A DNA stretch of 64,000 nucleotides from Bacteroidales bacterium (GTDB lineage: Bacteria > Bacteroidota > Bacteroidia > Bacteroidales > UBA932). This document shows, in pieces, positions 26,360-35,075 of the stretch. The translations under genes and the position numbers were made by a program. The DNA is taken from positions 62,001 through 126,000 of the forward strand of contig JAGBAO010000008.1 in assembly GCA_017938925.1 (NCBI GenBank), in the 5' to 3' direction. Position 1 is the first letter of the stretch. Every line of letters starts with the position of its first letter. Below the pieces are notes generated by a model that had not been told where the DNA came from, ran no database searches, and worked only from the letters and a program-made list of their open reading frames with translations.

Positions 26360-27340
26360 TTACTTGTCACGGATTGCCGTATAACGGGCAAGCTCCATAA
26401 GATATTCCTTCTCCCTGGAGTCCGGAAGTATGTCCAGAGCGTGCACGGCTTCGTTCACATACTCTTCAAGACGGGCCTTCGCATATTCCAGTCCCCCGTT
26501 CTCCTTCACAAAGCTGACGACATCATCACGGAGCTCCGGCCTGCCGACTATATCCCTCACCATGCCACGGACTTCTGCCTGTTTCTGCCCGGAAACATTA
26601 TTCAGCGCCCCCAACAGCGGAAGGGTTATCTTCTGCTCAAGAATGTCCACTCCGAGCGGCTTGCCCACGGACTCCGTTCCCGAATAATCCAGAATGTCGT
26701 CCTTGATCTGGAACGCAAGTCCCAATGCAACCGCATAGTCCCTTGCCGCCTTCACGACATCTTCCGAAACACCCGCCGATATGGCCGCCGACACGCATGC
26801 CGCCTCGAAAAGCGAAGCCGTCTTGTTGTATATTATCCTGAGATAGTCCTTTTCGTCAGTGTCCCCGCTCTGAGCCTTCTGAAGCTGAAGCATCTCACCC
26901 TCCGCAAGGTCGCTCAATGTCTTTGAGAATATCCTTATGGCCGTCGTGTCGGTTTCGCTGTCCTGAAGAATCAGCTCCATCGCCTTGACCAGCCAGTAGT
27001 CACCCACAAGAACTGAAACAGAAGGTCCCATGAGGGACATCACCGTCGGCTTTCCCCTGCGGAGTTCGCTTCCGTCCGCCACATCGTCATGAAGCAGGGT
27101 GGCGTTATGCAGGAGCTCCGCAGCAGCAGCATATCGTATTCCCGCATCAGTCGCCTTGCCGGTGCATGCACGTGCAAACATGAGCGCCAGCATAGGCCTG
27201 AGCTGCTTTCCCGACTGGGAAAGGATCGAGGCATTCGTAGAATTAAGAAGGGATATGTCACTCTCCAGCGCAGAGGCAATACGCTCCTGCACGGAAAGCC
27301 AGTCCTGGCCGAGATATTCCTTTACCGCCCTTATATCCAT
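26360..27340 (-). CDS. Trans-polyprenyl diphosphate synthase
   Basis: 326 residues from ATG 27340, one base after the stop of the LOG gene. It builds a long isoprenoid chain, probably the menaquinone side chain precursor, from IPP and an allylic primer. First aspartate-rich motif LLHDDVADGSELRRGKPT (about 82-99; DDxxD) and second motif FQIKDDILDYSG (about 212-223) are intact, as is GKQLRPMLALMFARA. The chain length made cannot be read from sequence by eye. Part of the trxA-to-trmB series. Confidence 0.92.
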   Translation of the reverse strand: MDIRAVKEYLGQDWLSVQERIASALESDISLLNSTNASILSQSGKQLRPMLALMFARACTGKATDAGIRYAAAAELLHNATLLHDDVADGSELRRGKPTVMSLMGPSVSVLVGDYWLVKAMELILQDSETDTTAIRIFSKTLSDLAEGEMLQLQKAQSGDTDEKDYLRIIYNKTASLFEAACVSAAISAGVSEDVVKAARDYAVALGLAFQIKDDILDYSGTESVGKPLGVDILEQKITLPLLGALNNVSGQKQAEVRGMVRDIVGRPELRDDVVSFVKENGGLEYAKARLEEYVNEAVHALDILPDSREKEYLMELARYTAIRDK

Positions 27341-27341
27341 A

Positions 27342-27872
27342 TCAGTCCTCAAGCATTTCAATAAGCTGCTCCGCCGTATCGGCAAAAAGCACCTTGCCAC
27401 GAGTTTCCTTCGTCATCATTCCCGCTGCGACATAATGATCCAGCAGAGCCTTCAACGGCTCATAGAAGCCATCATGATTCAGCACTGTTATCTTACCGAA
27501 ATATTGTTTCAGATGCACCAGGGCAACCGTTTCAATCAACTCGTCAAGAGTTCCGGTTCCACCCGGAAGAGCAACGACCGCACAGGTGTCTTCACGCAGA
27601 ATGGTCTTGCGCTCGGCCATGGTCTCTGTCCAGACGAGTTCAGAAAGATCGGGATAGACAAACTGCTTCATGAAGCGGGGGATAACTCCCTTGTGATATC
27701 CTCCGATGGCATGAAGTTCATCAGAGACCTCTCCCATAGTACCCTTCACAGTGCCTCCGGTGACTATGCCATATCCACGCAACGAAGCCGCCCTGACGAA
27801 TTCGCGGGCGACTTTGTTGTACTTCGGATCTATTTCACTGCTTGCTGAACAGAAAACTGCTATCTTCTTCAT
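27342..27872 (-). CDS. LOG family protein (TIGR00730 type)
   Basis: 176 residues from ATG 27872 (MKKIAVFCSASSEID). The family signature PGGTGTLDELIE (about residues 97-108) and the GGTVKGTMGEVSDELHAIGG segment (here split as GGTVKGTMGEVSD) define LOG proteins, which release the base from nucleoside 5'-monophosphates; plant relatives make active cytokinin. The bacterial substrate is uncertain. It starts 10 bp after the outer-membrane protein gene. Confidence 0.92.
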   Translation of the reverse strand: MKKIAVFCSASSEIDPKYNKVAREFVRAASLRGYGIVTGGTVKGTMGEVSDELHAIGGYHKGVIPRFMKQFVYPDLSELVWTETMAERKTILREDTCAVVALPGGTGTLDELIETVALVHLKQYFGKITVLNHDGFYEPLKALLDHYVAAGMMTKETRGKVLFADTAEQLIEMLED

Positions 27873-27882
27873 TGGTTTATCT

Positions 27883-28497
27883 CTATTTTCCGAAGAGGAA
27901 GGCAAGAGAGAGGGTCACTCCTCCGAAATTCCTCTCCCCGAAGGCTTCCTTGACTGACTGGAATCCTGTGTCTGCATTCACGAGGGCACCGAAGTTCCAG
28001 TTGTAACGGCAGGTCACCTGCAGACGCCACACCTCGATTCCTCCTCCCAGTCCCAGTCCGCACTCAAACCTCTGGATAGACGACGAATCCCATTTCAACG
28101 GAGTCGAAACAATAGTTTCAATTGTAGCCTTGCTTGCCAACGCATAGCCGATGTATGGAGAAACATCTATAAAAGGTCTGAATATCAAAAGATCCGGACC
28201 CCACTGGAACGAAACAGGAAGTTCAAGGTAATCGACCTTCAATCCTGCATACCCCACACCGGAACTCAATTCCGCAGCCTTGGAATTATATACCAGAGAC
28301 GGCTGGACCGAGAATCCCAGCGGAAGCTTGAACTGAACCGTTCCTCCTACATTCCAACCTGTCTTGGAACTGTTCTCCAGACCGTGGATACTTGAGAAGG
28401 TCGCACCTCCTACCACTCCGTATTTCTGAGCGCTCGACTGTACCGCACACAACAGGGCAACAGCACACATCAGCGCGACTGCTGTCAGACGTCTCAT
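27883..28497 (-). CDS. Outer-membrane beta-barrel protein, PorT-like
   Basis: 204 residues with a signal peptide (1-23, ending SSAQ). The mature part alternates hydrophobic and polar residues and contains glycine-rich strands (YGVVGGATFSSIHGLE; GGTVQFKLPLGFSVQPSLVY), ending in an aromatic/hydrophobic strand as barrels do. About eight strands would fit. It follows trxA by 11 bp. Specific role unknown. Confidence 0.8.
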   Translation of the reverse strand: MRRLTAVALMCAVALLCAVQSSAQKYGVVGGATFSSIHGLENSSKTGWNVGGTVQFKLPLGFSVQPSLVYNSKAAELSSGVGYAGLKVDYLELPVSFQWGPDLLIFRPFIDVSPYIGYALASKATIETIVSTPLKWDSSSIQRFECGLGLGGGIEVWRLQVTCRYNWNFGALVNADTGFQSVKEAFGERNFGGVTLSLAFLFGK

Positions 28498-28508
28498 GAT
28501 TCCTGGAA

Positions 28509-28823
28509 TTAAAGATTTGCGTCGATCTTCGCTGCCAGATCAGCCTTTGATGCAGCTCCTACATGTCTGTCAATGACTTCTCCGTTCTTGAAGAAAAGAA
28601 GAGTCGGGATGCTTCTGATGTTGTAGTTCATAGGGACGTCATCGCACTCGTCCACATTGCACTTGCATATCAGGGCCTTGCCTTCATATTCTGTCGCAAG
28701 TTCGTCAACAATCGGAGCGATGGCCTTGCATGGGCCACACCATGTTGCCCAGAAGTCAACTACAACAAGCTTATCTGTATTCAGGGTTTCCGCGAAATTC
28801 GCATCAGTTACTACATGTGCCAT
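28509..28823 (-). CDS. trxA: Thioredoxin
   Basis: 104 residues, the standard length. Cytoplasmic disulfide reductase. Active site FWATWCGPCKAIAPI (about 25-39) with the WCGPC pair, the cis-Pro in IRSIPTLLFFKNG, and the C-terminal helix are all intact. First gene of the minus-strand series running to trmB, with a promoter at 28905-28898. Confidence 0.98.
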   Translation of the reverse strand: MAHVVTDANFAETLNTDKLVVVDFWATWCGPCKAIAPIVDELATEYEGKALICKCNVDECDDVPMNYNIRSIPTLLFFKNGEVIDRHVGAASKADLAAKIDANL

Positions 28824-28890
28824 AATATTGGTTTTTAAAAATTATTACTATAAGATCCTTCACTTTGCCCTGATTGACAAAACGAGAAAT

Positions 28891-28920
28891 CCAACCACAA
28901 ATATAAACTTTTGCGGTTGG
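28891..28920 (-). promoter_or_regulatory. trxA promoter with inverted repeat over the -7 box
   Basis: Minus-strand -7 box TATATTTG is at 28905-28898, preceded after 20 nt by ATTG. The whole stretch is an inverted repeat: CCAACCGCAAA and TTTGTGGTTGG (11 bp, one mismatch) flank an 8-bp centre containing the box. This could be an operator or an early hairpin. Confidence 0.6.
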
Positions 28921-28968
28921 ATTTACAATATTGATACCGATTTAATTGTGCTTAAATCCGGGTTTGCA

Positions 28969-29262
28969 TCAATAAGACTTTTCAATGTTCCAGACAAAGG
29001 CTCTGAGTCCCAGTGCCGGAGTCTCTTCGTCCTTTGCCCTTACCATTGCCAGAATGTCGTCCACCTTGTCATCGGGGACAAAGGTCAGGATGGCATTGTT
29101 CATGGTCGGCCATGCGTGGTTTCCCAGGTGAGGCTCGCCAGTCTCGCTTCCGCGTCCGGCGATGTCCTGCCACATGGTGAAGCCTCTGACGCCTATTTCT
29201 TCCATCGCATCGGCTATCTCCATGTTATACGCCTGATCATATGCTATAAAAATTCCTTTCAT
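28969..29262 (-). CDS. Small PII-like protein linked to RND efflux
   Basis: 97 residues. The pattern GIFIAYDQAY ... GRGSETGEPHLGNHAW ... PTMNNAILTFVPDDKVDDIL fits a PII-like ferredoxin fold (strand-helix-strand repeats with an exposed loop), as seen in small Bacteroidota proteins next to efflux genes. It lies 20 bp after the RND pump gene on the same strand. It lacks the canonical PII T-loop signature, so a nitrogen-sensing role should not be assumed; a role in modulating the pump is inference. Confidence 0.65.
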   Translation of the reverse strand: MKGIFIAYDQAYNMEIADAMEEIGVRGFTMWQDIAGRGSETGEPHLGNHAWPTMNNAILTFVPDDKVDDILAMVRAKDEETPALGLRAFVWNIEKSY

Positions 29263-29282
29263 ATTTTTCTACGTTATATCGT

Positions 29283-32200
29283 TTATTGTGCTTTGGCGGC
29301 TTTGCGGAGGGCACGGCGCTCCTGCCATGAGGACATGGAAGCATATACCGTCGGGATGATCACGAGGGTCACGAGGGTCGAGATCGAAAGTCCCCATGCC
29401 ACAACCATACCGAGCGAGCGCCACATCTCAGAGCCTTCACCCTGACCGATCGCCATCGGAACCATACCGAGGACAGTGGTGAGGGTTGTCATAAGGATAG
29501 GACGAAGACGGGACTTGGCTGCAATCACAGACGCCTCAGCCACACTGAATCCACGTTCGCGCATGAGGATGGTGTAGTCGATGAGCACGATACCGTTCTT
29601 CACAACGATACCCATCAGGATGAGGATACCGATCATACCCATCGTTCCCAGAGGTGTTCCTGTCACCCAGAGTCCGAGGAGCACTCCCACGAATGCGAAC
29701 GGAATCGAGAACATGATCACAAAAGGACTCATGAACGACTCGAACTGCGAAGCCATCACGATATATACGAGGATAATGATCATCGCAAGGAGCATTATGA
29801 GGTCACCGAACATCTCCTGCTGGTCTTCATAGGATCCGCCGATCTCCACTGCGAGCTCTGAAGGAATATCCGTATCTGCGAGAACTGCATCTGTAGCTGC
29901 AACCGCATCAGAGAGAGCCACTCCGTTGGCAACCACTCCGGAAACGGTGATGAGTCGCTCACGGTTCTTTCTCTGGATCGATGGAGGAGTCAGAGTCTCG
30001 ACAACCGTTCCGAGGTCCTTGATCCTCACGCCCTTGCCCATATTGTTATATATGATGATATTCTCTATATCCTCGACGCTTGTACGGAACTCCGGAGCAT
30101 AACGCACGCGGATGTCGTACTCATCACCGTCCTCACGATAGAAGGACTGGGTCGAACCGTTCATCGCAGCACTGAGGTATGATGCGGCCGTGGTGCTGTT
30201 CAATCCATTAACGGCGAGCTTCTCTCGATCGAAATCCACCTGATACTCAGGAGTATATTCATCACGGCTGAGGAGAACCTGAGAGAATTCCTTGCCCGCA
30301 AGCAGTTTTGACTGTATCTCACGAGCCACGCGGTCAGTGGTCTCGAAATCATATCCATAGATCTCGATATCGACAGTGGATGCACCACCCATTCCGCCGC
30401 CACCTTCTGTTACCTTGACCTTCTTGAACTCAGGATAGTCAGCAAGTATTCCGCGCACCACATCTGCTATTTCCGCAGTCGAGCGCTCACGGTCTTCCAT
30501 ACTTCCCACGTTGATGTTATAGGAAACGATATGGGTACCGTTGTTCTGCATCGAAGCGAATGCATTGTCCGAGTCAGCCTGACCGAAAGCATACGAGCAG
30601 TTGACGATTTCCGGGATCGCTTCCACGAACTTTCCGTGAAGTTCATGGGCAATGCCTCTGGTGATATTCTGTCCTGTACCCGCAGGAAGCTCAAGCTGGA
30701 GAGTGATACGTCCGTCATCTGACTTAGGCATGAACTCGGTCTTCACGCGGGGGCCGATGAAGCCTACGGTGCCGGCAAAGACAGCGATTGAAATGATCAC
30801 GACTATCGTCCTATGGCCGATGCACCAGTTGATCAGGTGACCATAGCCTCTTGATATCAGATCCACAAACTTGTTGAAGTTTCCGAAAATCAGGTCGTGC
30901 AGCTTTCCTGTCTTAGGCTTGAAACGCAGGAACTGCGAGCAGAGCATTGGGATCAGGGTGAGCGCACCGATGGTCGAAACGATCATGATGATACTTGTGA
31001 TCCATCCCAGCTGCTTGAACATGAGTCCGGCCATACCCTTGATCATGGTGAGCGGGAGGAACACGGCAAGCATGGTCAGGGTCGAAGCAATAACGGAGAT
31101 ACCCACCTCCTGGGTCGCATGGACAGCAGCCTCCTTCGGCTTCGCACCTCTTTCAAGGTGAGTCGAAATGTTCTCCAGTACCACAATTGCATCATCGACC
31201 ACCATACCGATTGCAATTGAAAGTGCGGACATCGAGACGATGTTAAGTGTGTTTCCGGTCGCCCACAGATACATCAGGGACGCCAGAAGGGAGATCGGAA
31301 TGGACAGTACGATGATGAATGTGGCACGCCATCTTCCAAGGAAGAGATATACGACAAGCATCACTATGAGGAAGGTCACCACAATGGTTTCCTTCAGAGA
31401 GTTGAGCGTATTCAGGATATTGTCAGAACTGTCGACCACCGTCCTTATCTGAATGTCGGAAGGAAGGTTCTTCTCGATGTTCTTCATTGCCTTCTTGACT
31501 CCCTTGATTACATTGACGGTATTGGCATCCGCCTGCTTCTGAATCACGATCTGAGCACCCTGGGTGCCGTTCACATATGCCTCCTGATATCTCTCCTCCA
31601 CTCCGTCAATGACTCTGGCCACGTCACGAAGATAGACTGTCTTGCCATTGGCATGACCGACAACGATATCAAGCATCTGGTCCGCAGATGTGAACTCCTT
31701 CTCCACGCGGAGTGAATAAGCGTTGGATCCTATGTCGATAGTACCGGACGGAACGTTCCTGTTCTCGGAAGCGATGATGCTGGACACTCCTGCAACGGTA
31801 AGTCCATATGCTTCCAGCTTGTTAGGATCGCAATAAACCTGGATCTCACGCTGAGGGGCTCCGGCAATAGAGACCGTACCCACACCAGAAACGCGGGCCA
31901 GCGGTGTCGCCACCTTGTCGTCCAGAATCTTCTCCAGCGCCTGAAGGCTCTCGTTTGCAGTCGCAGCCATGATCATGATAGGCATGTCGTCTGCACTGAA
32001 CTTGAAGATGATAGGGAGTGATGCTCCGTCAGGAAGGACGGAGTTCACCATATCCAGCTTGTCACGGACGTCGTTGGTCGCCACGTCGATGTCCACACCC
32101 TCGATGAATTCGAGAGTGATCAGGGATATGTTCTCCTTTGATGTGGAACTGATGTTCTTGAGGTCGCTGACCGCATTGAGGGAGTTCTCGAGGACCTTGG

Positions 32201-32390
32201 TCAGGTTCGTCTCGATGTCCTCGGCACTGGCTCCCGGATACGAAGACATGACCATGACCACGTTCGCATCGAACTTAGGAAACCTGTCCAGTGATATGTT
32301 GATCAGCGAGAAAATACCGAATATGGCCATGGCGATGAATATCAGCGCCGTGGTCACGGGGTTATTGACCGCTTTTCTGTAAATGCTCAT
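29283..32390 (-). CDS. RND efflux pump, HAE1 family (AcrB-like)
   Basis: 1035 residues. Inner-membrane proton-driven drug exporter. Twelve membrane segments in two repeats, with large periplasmic loops after TM1 and TM7. The proton-relay GMVVDDAIVVLENI (about residues 400-413) carries the paired Asp of TM4. N-terminal NPVTTALIFIAMAIFG and C-terminal LTTVLGMVPMAIG are typical. It lies 7 bp after the adaptor gene and is followed by the PII-like gene. Substrates cannot be read from sequence. Confidence 0.96.
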   Translation of the reverse strand: MSIYRKAVNNPVTTALIFIAMAIFGIFSLINISLDRFPKFDANVVMVMSSYPGASAEDIETNLTKVLENSLNAVSDLKNISSTSKENISLITLEFIEGVDIDVATNDVRDKLDMVNSVLPDGASLPIIFKFSADDMPIMIMAATANESLQALEKILDDKVATPLARVSGVGTVSIAGAPQREIQVYCDPNKLEAYGLTVAGVSSIIASENRNVPSGTIDIGSNAYSLRVEKEFTSADQMLDIVVGHANGKTVYLRDVARVIDGVEERYQEAYVNGTQGAQIVIQKQADANTVNVIKGVKKAMKNIEKNLPSDIQIRTVVDSSDNILNTLNSLKETIVVTFLIVMLVVYLFLGRWRATFIIVLSIPISLLASLMYLWATGNTLNIVSMSALSIAIGMVVDDAIVVLENISTHLERGAKPKEAAVHATQEVGISVIASTLTMLAVFLPLTMIKGMAGLMFKQLGWITSIIMIVSTIGALTLIPMLCSQFLRFKPKTGKLHDLIFGNFNKFVDLISRGYGHLINWCIGHRTIVVIISIAVFAGTVGFIGPRVKTEFMPKSDDGRITLQLELPAGTGQNITRGIAHELHGKFVEAIPEIVNCSYAFGQADSDNAFASMQNNGTHIVSYNINVGSMEDRERSTAEIADVVRGILADYPEFKKVKVTEGGGGMGGASTVDIEIYGYDFETTDRVAREIQSKLLAGKEFSQVLLSRDEYTPEYQVDFDREKLAVNGLNSTTAASYLSAAMNGSTQSFYREDGDEYDIRVRYAPEFRTSVEDIENIIIYNNMGKGVRIKDLGTVVETLTPPSIQRKNRERLITVSGVVANGVALSDAVAATDAVLADTDIPSELAVEIGGSYEDQQEMFGDLIMLLAMIIILVYIVMASQFESFMSPFVIMFSIPFAFVGVLLGLWVTGTPLGTMGMIGILILMGIVVKNGIVLIDYTILMRERGFSVAEASVIAAKSRLRPILMTTLTTVLGMVPMAIGQGEGSEMWRSLGMVVAWGLSISTLVTLVIIPTVYASMSSWQERRALRKAAKAQ

Positions 32391-32397
32391 ATTCTGA

Positions 32398-33429
32398 TTA
32401 TTCGTTTACTGTAACCTTTACACCATCCTTGAGACGGATCTGTCCGCCTGTAACCACCTTTGCTCCGCTTGGAATGCCCTCGAGCACCTCATATTCAGCA
32501 CCCATACGGCGTCCGAGAAGGACCTTCTGATAGTTCACGGTTCCGTCCTCATTGAGGATATATACAAACCTCTCGCCTGAGCCCTGCTGCTTCACCACAG
32601 CCACGTCAGGAATCACAACGTTGTTGTTTGAGCCGAAGTTCACAGTCACTCTTGCGAACATTCCCGGACGGAGAGTGGTGTAGCTGTTCGGTACGACAAC
32701 CTCCACAGTAAACGTACGGGTAGCAGGATCGATGGTAGGATAGATCTTTTCAACCTTACCATAGAAGGTCTTTCCTGGGATTGCATCTGCTGTTATCTCT
32801 ATTGAGTCTCCTTTCTTCACCTTGGTGTAGTCAGACTCCGAGATTCCCACCAGGAGCTTTACCGGCTTGATCTGCTCCACAGTGTAGATAGGCATGCTCA
32901 TGGTGTACATGTCACCTGCATCATAATTACGCGCCGTCACGACTCCGTCAATCGGCGAGCAGAGAACGGTGTTCTCAAGAAGGTTCTCCACCTGAGTCTT
33001 CGTCACATTGTATGAGAGTTCAATGGCATCCAGATCTGACTTCGAAAGTCCGCCTGCATCATACAGGGCTCTGAGACGCTGAAGTTCGACTTCCTGATTG
33101 TGAAGCTGGAGCTGAGCCTGCTGGAGCTGGGCCTTGTCGATCTCTGCTAGCACCTGGCCCTTCTTCACGAAGTCTCCGATCTCAGCATTGATCTTAGTGA
33201 TTCGTCCCGCCATCTGAGGGGCGATGTTGTTCTTCACGTACGGCTGCACTGTCGAGGTATATGTTGCTGTCTGAGGCACCTCACGGGAAACGACCTCAAC
33301 TACAGATACAGAAGGAGCGACCTCCTCCACGACCTGGGTCTGGGCAGTCTGCTTGCCTGCGTTATTGCCACAACCTGCTGCCACAAGGGCTGCTGAAGCA
33401 ATGATGATTGTCTTGAAAATGGTTTTCAT
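32398..33429 (-). CDS. RND periplasmic adaptor (membrane-fusion) lipoprotein
   Basis: 343 residues. Lipobox VAAGC (Cys20). Barrel-sandwich and hairpin parts are recognisable: INAEIGDFVKKGQVLAEIDKA (split: GDFVKKGQVLAEID, near residue 88), a helical hairpin of about 60 residues rich in Gln/Leu (QLQQAQLQLHNQEVELQRLR), then SPIDGVVTARNYDAGD and the beta-barrel part. It bridges pump and outer-membrane channel. Second gene of the efflux operon. Confidence 0.95.
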   Translation of the reverse strand: MKTIFKTIIIASAALVAAGCGNNAGKQTAQTQVVEEVAPSVSVVEVVSREVPQTATYTSTVQPYVKNNIAPQMAGRITKINAEIGDFVKKGQVLAEIDKAQLQQAQLQLHNQEVELQRLRALYDAGGLSKSDLDAIELSYNVTKTQVENLLENTVLCSPIDGVVTARNYDAGDMYTMSMPIYTVEQIKPVKLLVGISESDYTKVKKGDSIEITADAIPGKTFYGKVEKIYPTIDPATRTFTVEVVVPNSYTTLRPGMFARVTVNFGSNNNVVIPDVAVVKQQGSGERFVYILNEDGTVNYQKVLLGRRMGAEYEVLEGIPSGAKVVTGGQIRLKDGVKVTVNE

Positions 33430-33490
33430 ATTGTTTTATTCTTTGTTTTTCCTTTAAAGATTCTTCGCTGCCGCTCAGAATGACAATGAG

Positions 33491-34906
33491 CTATTTCGAT
33501 ATTTCCTGACCGATGGTCTGTTCAAGCTGAGCCTTTGCAACCACGAAATTATATATTGCCTGAGACTCCGCCAGTCTTGACTGGGTCAGAGCCAGCTGAG
33601 CATCATTCAGTTCAATGAGAGTACTGCGCCCCACACGGTAAGCCGCTTCTGCGATGTCATATGCCTTCTGAGCGGAAGCTACAGCATTCTGGGCAGCATA
33701 GTAGCTTTTCATATTCATCTCCATGGTGTTGAGATTCTGACGCACTGCAATCATGAGCTGACGCTCGGTGTTGTCGGCCTGAAGCTTGACCTGCTCATAC
33801 TGGTTCTTTGCCTGACGGATGGCCTGATAGCGCTTTCCTCCCGCGAAGATAGGAATGCTGAGGCTGATGCCTGCCGTCGAATATGGGATCCAAGGGAAGT
33901 TCTTGAATGCCACATCATTAGCCATTGACATATATGAGAAGTTGAATGAGGCTGCAAGTGTAGGGATATTTGCATATTTCTGAAGCTTCACTGTCTCGGC
34001 GAGCATTTCTGTCTGAATCGCCAGCTGCTTCATTGCAGAGTTGTTGTCCAGGCTTACGCTGTCATGCTGATGGATGTCGTAGAACATCTGCTGCGAGTAG
34101 TCAGAGAGGTTTCCTGCAACGTCGATGTTAGTATCAAGGTCCACGCCGAGGACAGCCTTGAGCTGCCACAGCGCGAGGATAACCGTACTCTCTGCATTGT
34201 AAACGTTAGGGATGGCCTGCTCGACTGTCGTCTTTGCCCTCACCAGTTCGAACTCGGAAACCTTCTGTGCGTCGTACTTTTTCTGAACCTCCTTGAAGTT
34301 GTCCATGGCGTTTTCATACACACTCTTGTAGACCTCGAATGCCTCCTTTGCAAAAAGGATCGCAAAATAGGAGTTCTTCACCTGAGTCACAGTCTCCAGA
34401 CGGGAGCTGCGTGCCTTCTCCACTGCAAGTTCAACATCCATTCCGGAGATCTTGATGCTTTTCCAGAGCTGTGCGCTGACCAGCGGGAGGGCAGCCGAAG
34501 CTGAAGCATTCAAGGTGTTGAACATACCGACCTCGATCTTCATAGGTTCCTGTCCTTCCCCCATAGACATATACATGGCCTGCTTCTTGATCGTTCTCTG
34601 ATAGGATCCCACAACGTCAATCTGTGGGAAAAGGGCCGCATATGCACCCTTCTTCGCATAGCCTGTTCTCTGAATTTCCATGTCAGCGACCTTCACCGAC
34701 ACGTTTTCGCTGAGCGCTATCTCAAGCGCCTGTTCCAGAGTGATCACTACCGGTGTCTCAGAGGAGTCCGCCTTCTCAAGGAGAAGATCAGTCTCTGTCT
34801 TGGGAGCCTCTTCCGCTGTCTTCTTTGACTTGAACTGCGCATAGGCAGCTGTCTGCGAGAAGAGCATTCCGGCAAGAATCACTGTTGTTACCGCTAAATT
34901 TTTCAT
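33491..34906 (-). CDS. TolC-family outer-membrane channel of the efflux operon
   Basis: 471 residues. Signal peptide (1-23, ending AYAQ). Two structural repeats of long helices: ALEIALSENVSVKVADMEI (about residue 62) begins the first, LAETVKLQKYANIPTLAASF (about 300) the second, and AEAAYRVGRSTLIELNDAQL (about 425) is the classical TolC repeat end. It forms the trimeric exit duct. First gene of the operon; the divergent AraC regulator is 169 bp away. A -7 box TAATTTTG is at 34973-34966 (minus). Confidence 0.95.
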   Translation of the reverse strand: MKNLAVTTVILAGMLFSQTAAYAQFKSKKTAEEAPKTETDLLLEKADSSETPVVITLEQALEIALSENVSVKVADMEIQRTGYAKKGAYAALFPQIDVVGSYQRTIKKQAMYMSMGEGQEPMKIEVGMFNTLNASASAALPLVSAQLWKSIKISGMDVELAVEKARSSRLETVTQVKNSYFAILFAKEAFEVYKSVYENAMDNFKEVQKKYDAQKVSEFELVRAKTTVEQAIPNVYNAESTVILALWQLKAVLGVDLDTNIDVAGNLSDYSQQMFYDIHQHDSVSLDNNSAMKQLAIQTEMLAETVKLQKYANIPTLAASFNFSYMSMANDVAFKNFPWIPYSTAGISLSIPIFAGGKRYQAIRQAKNQYEQVKLQADNTERQLMIAVRQNLNTMEMNMKSYYAAQNAVASAQKAYDIAEAAYRVGRSTLIELNDAQLALTQSRLAESQAIYNFVVAKAQLEQTIGQEISK

Positions 34907-34965
34907 TTATACACTAAACTTTGTTAAGATTTTCCTTATTTGACACACGCCAATTTTCCAAGGCG

Positions 34966-34973
34966 CAAAATTA
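34966..34973 (-). promoter_or_regulatory. -7 box of the efflux operon
   Basis: Minus-strand TAATTTTG followed by CGCC. No TTTG at -33, consistent with activator dependence. Confidence 0.5.
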
Positions 34974-35025
34974 GTACAAATTTCGTGCTGTTAGCATATT
35001 TCAGCTTGGTTTAAAATGCCCTATA

Positions 35026-35057
35026 TTTGGTTCATAATGCCAATTTATCTATATTTG
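35026..35057 (+). promoter_or_regulatory. Promoter of the AraC-type regulator
   Basis: TTTG (35026-35029), 20 nt, TATATTTG (35050-35057); the ATG is at 35076. The spacer region also holds a direct repeat AATGCC...TATATTTG, a possible binding site of the regulator itself. Confidence 0.75.
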
Positions 35058-35075
35058 TACAGGATTTGATAAAAA

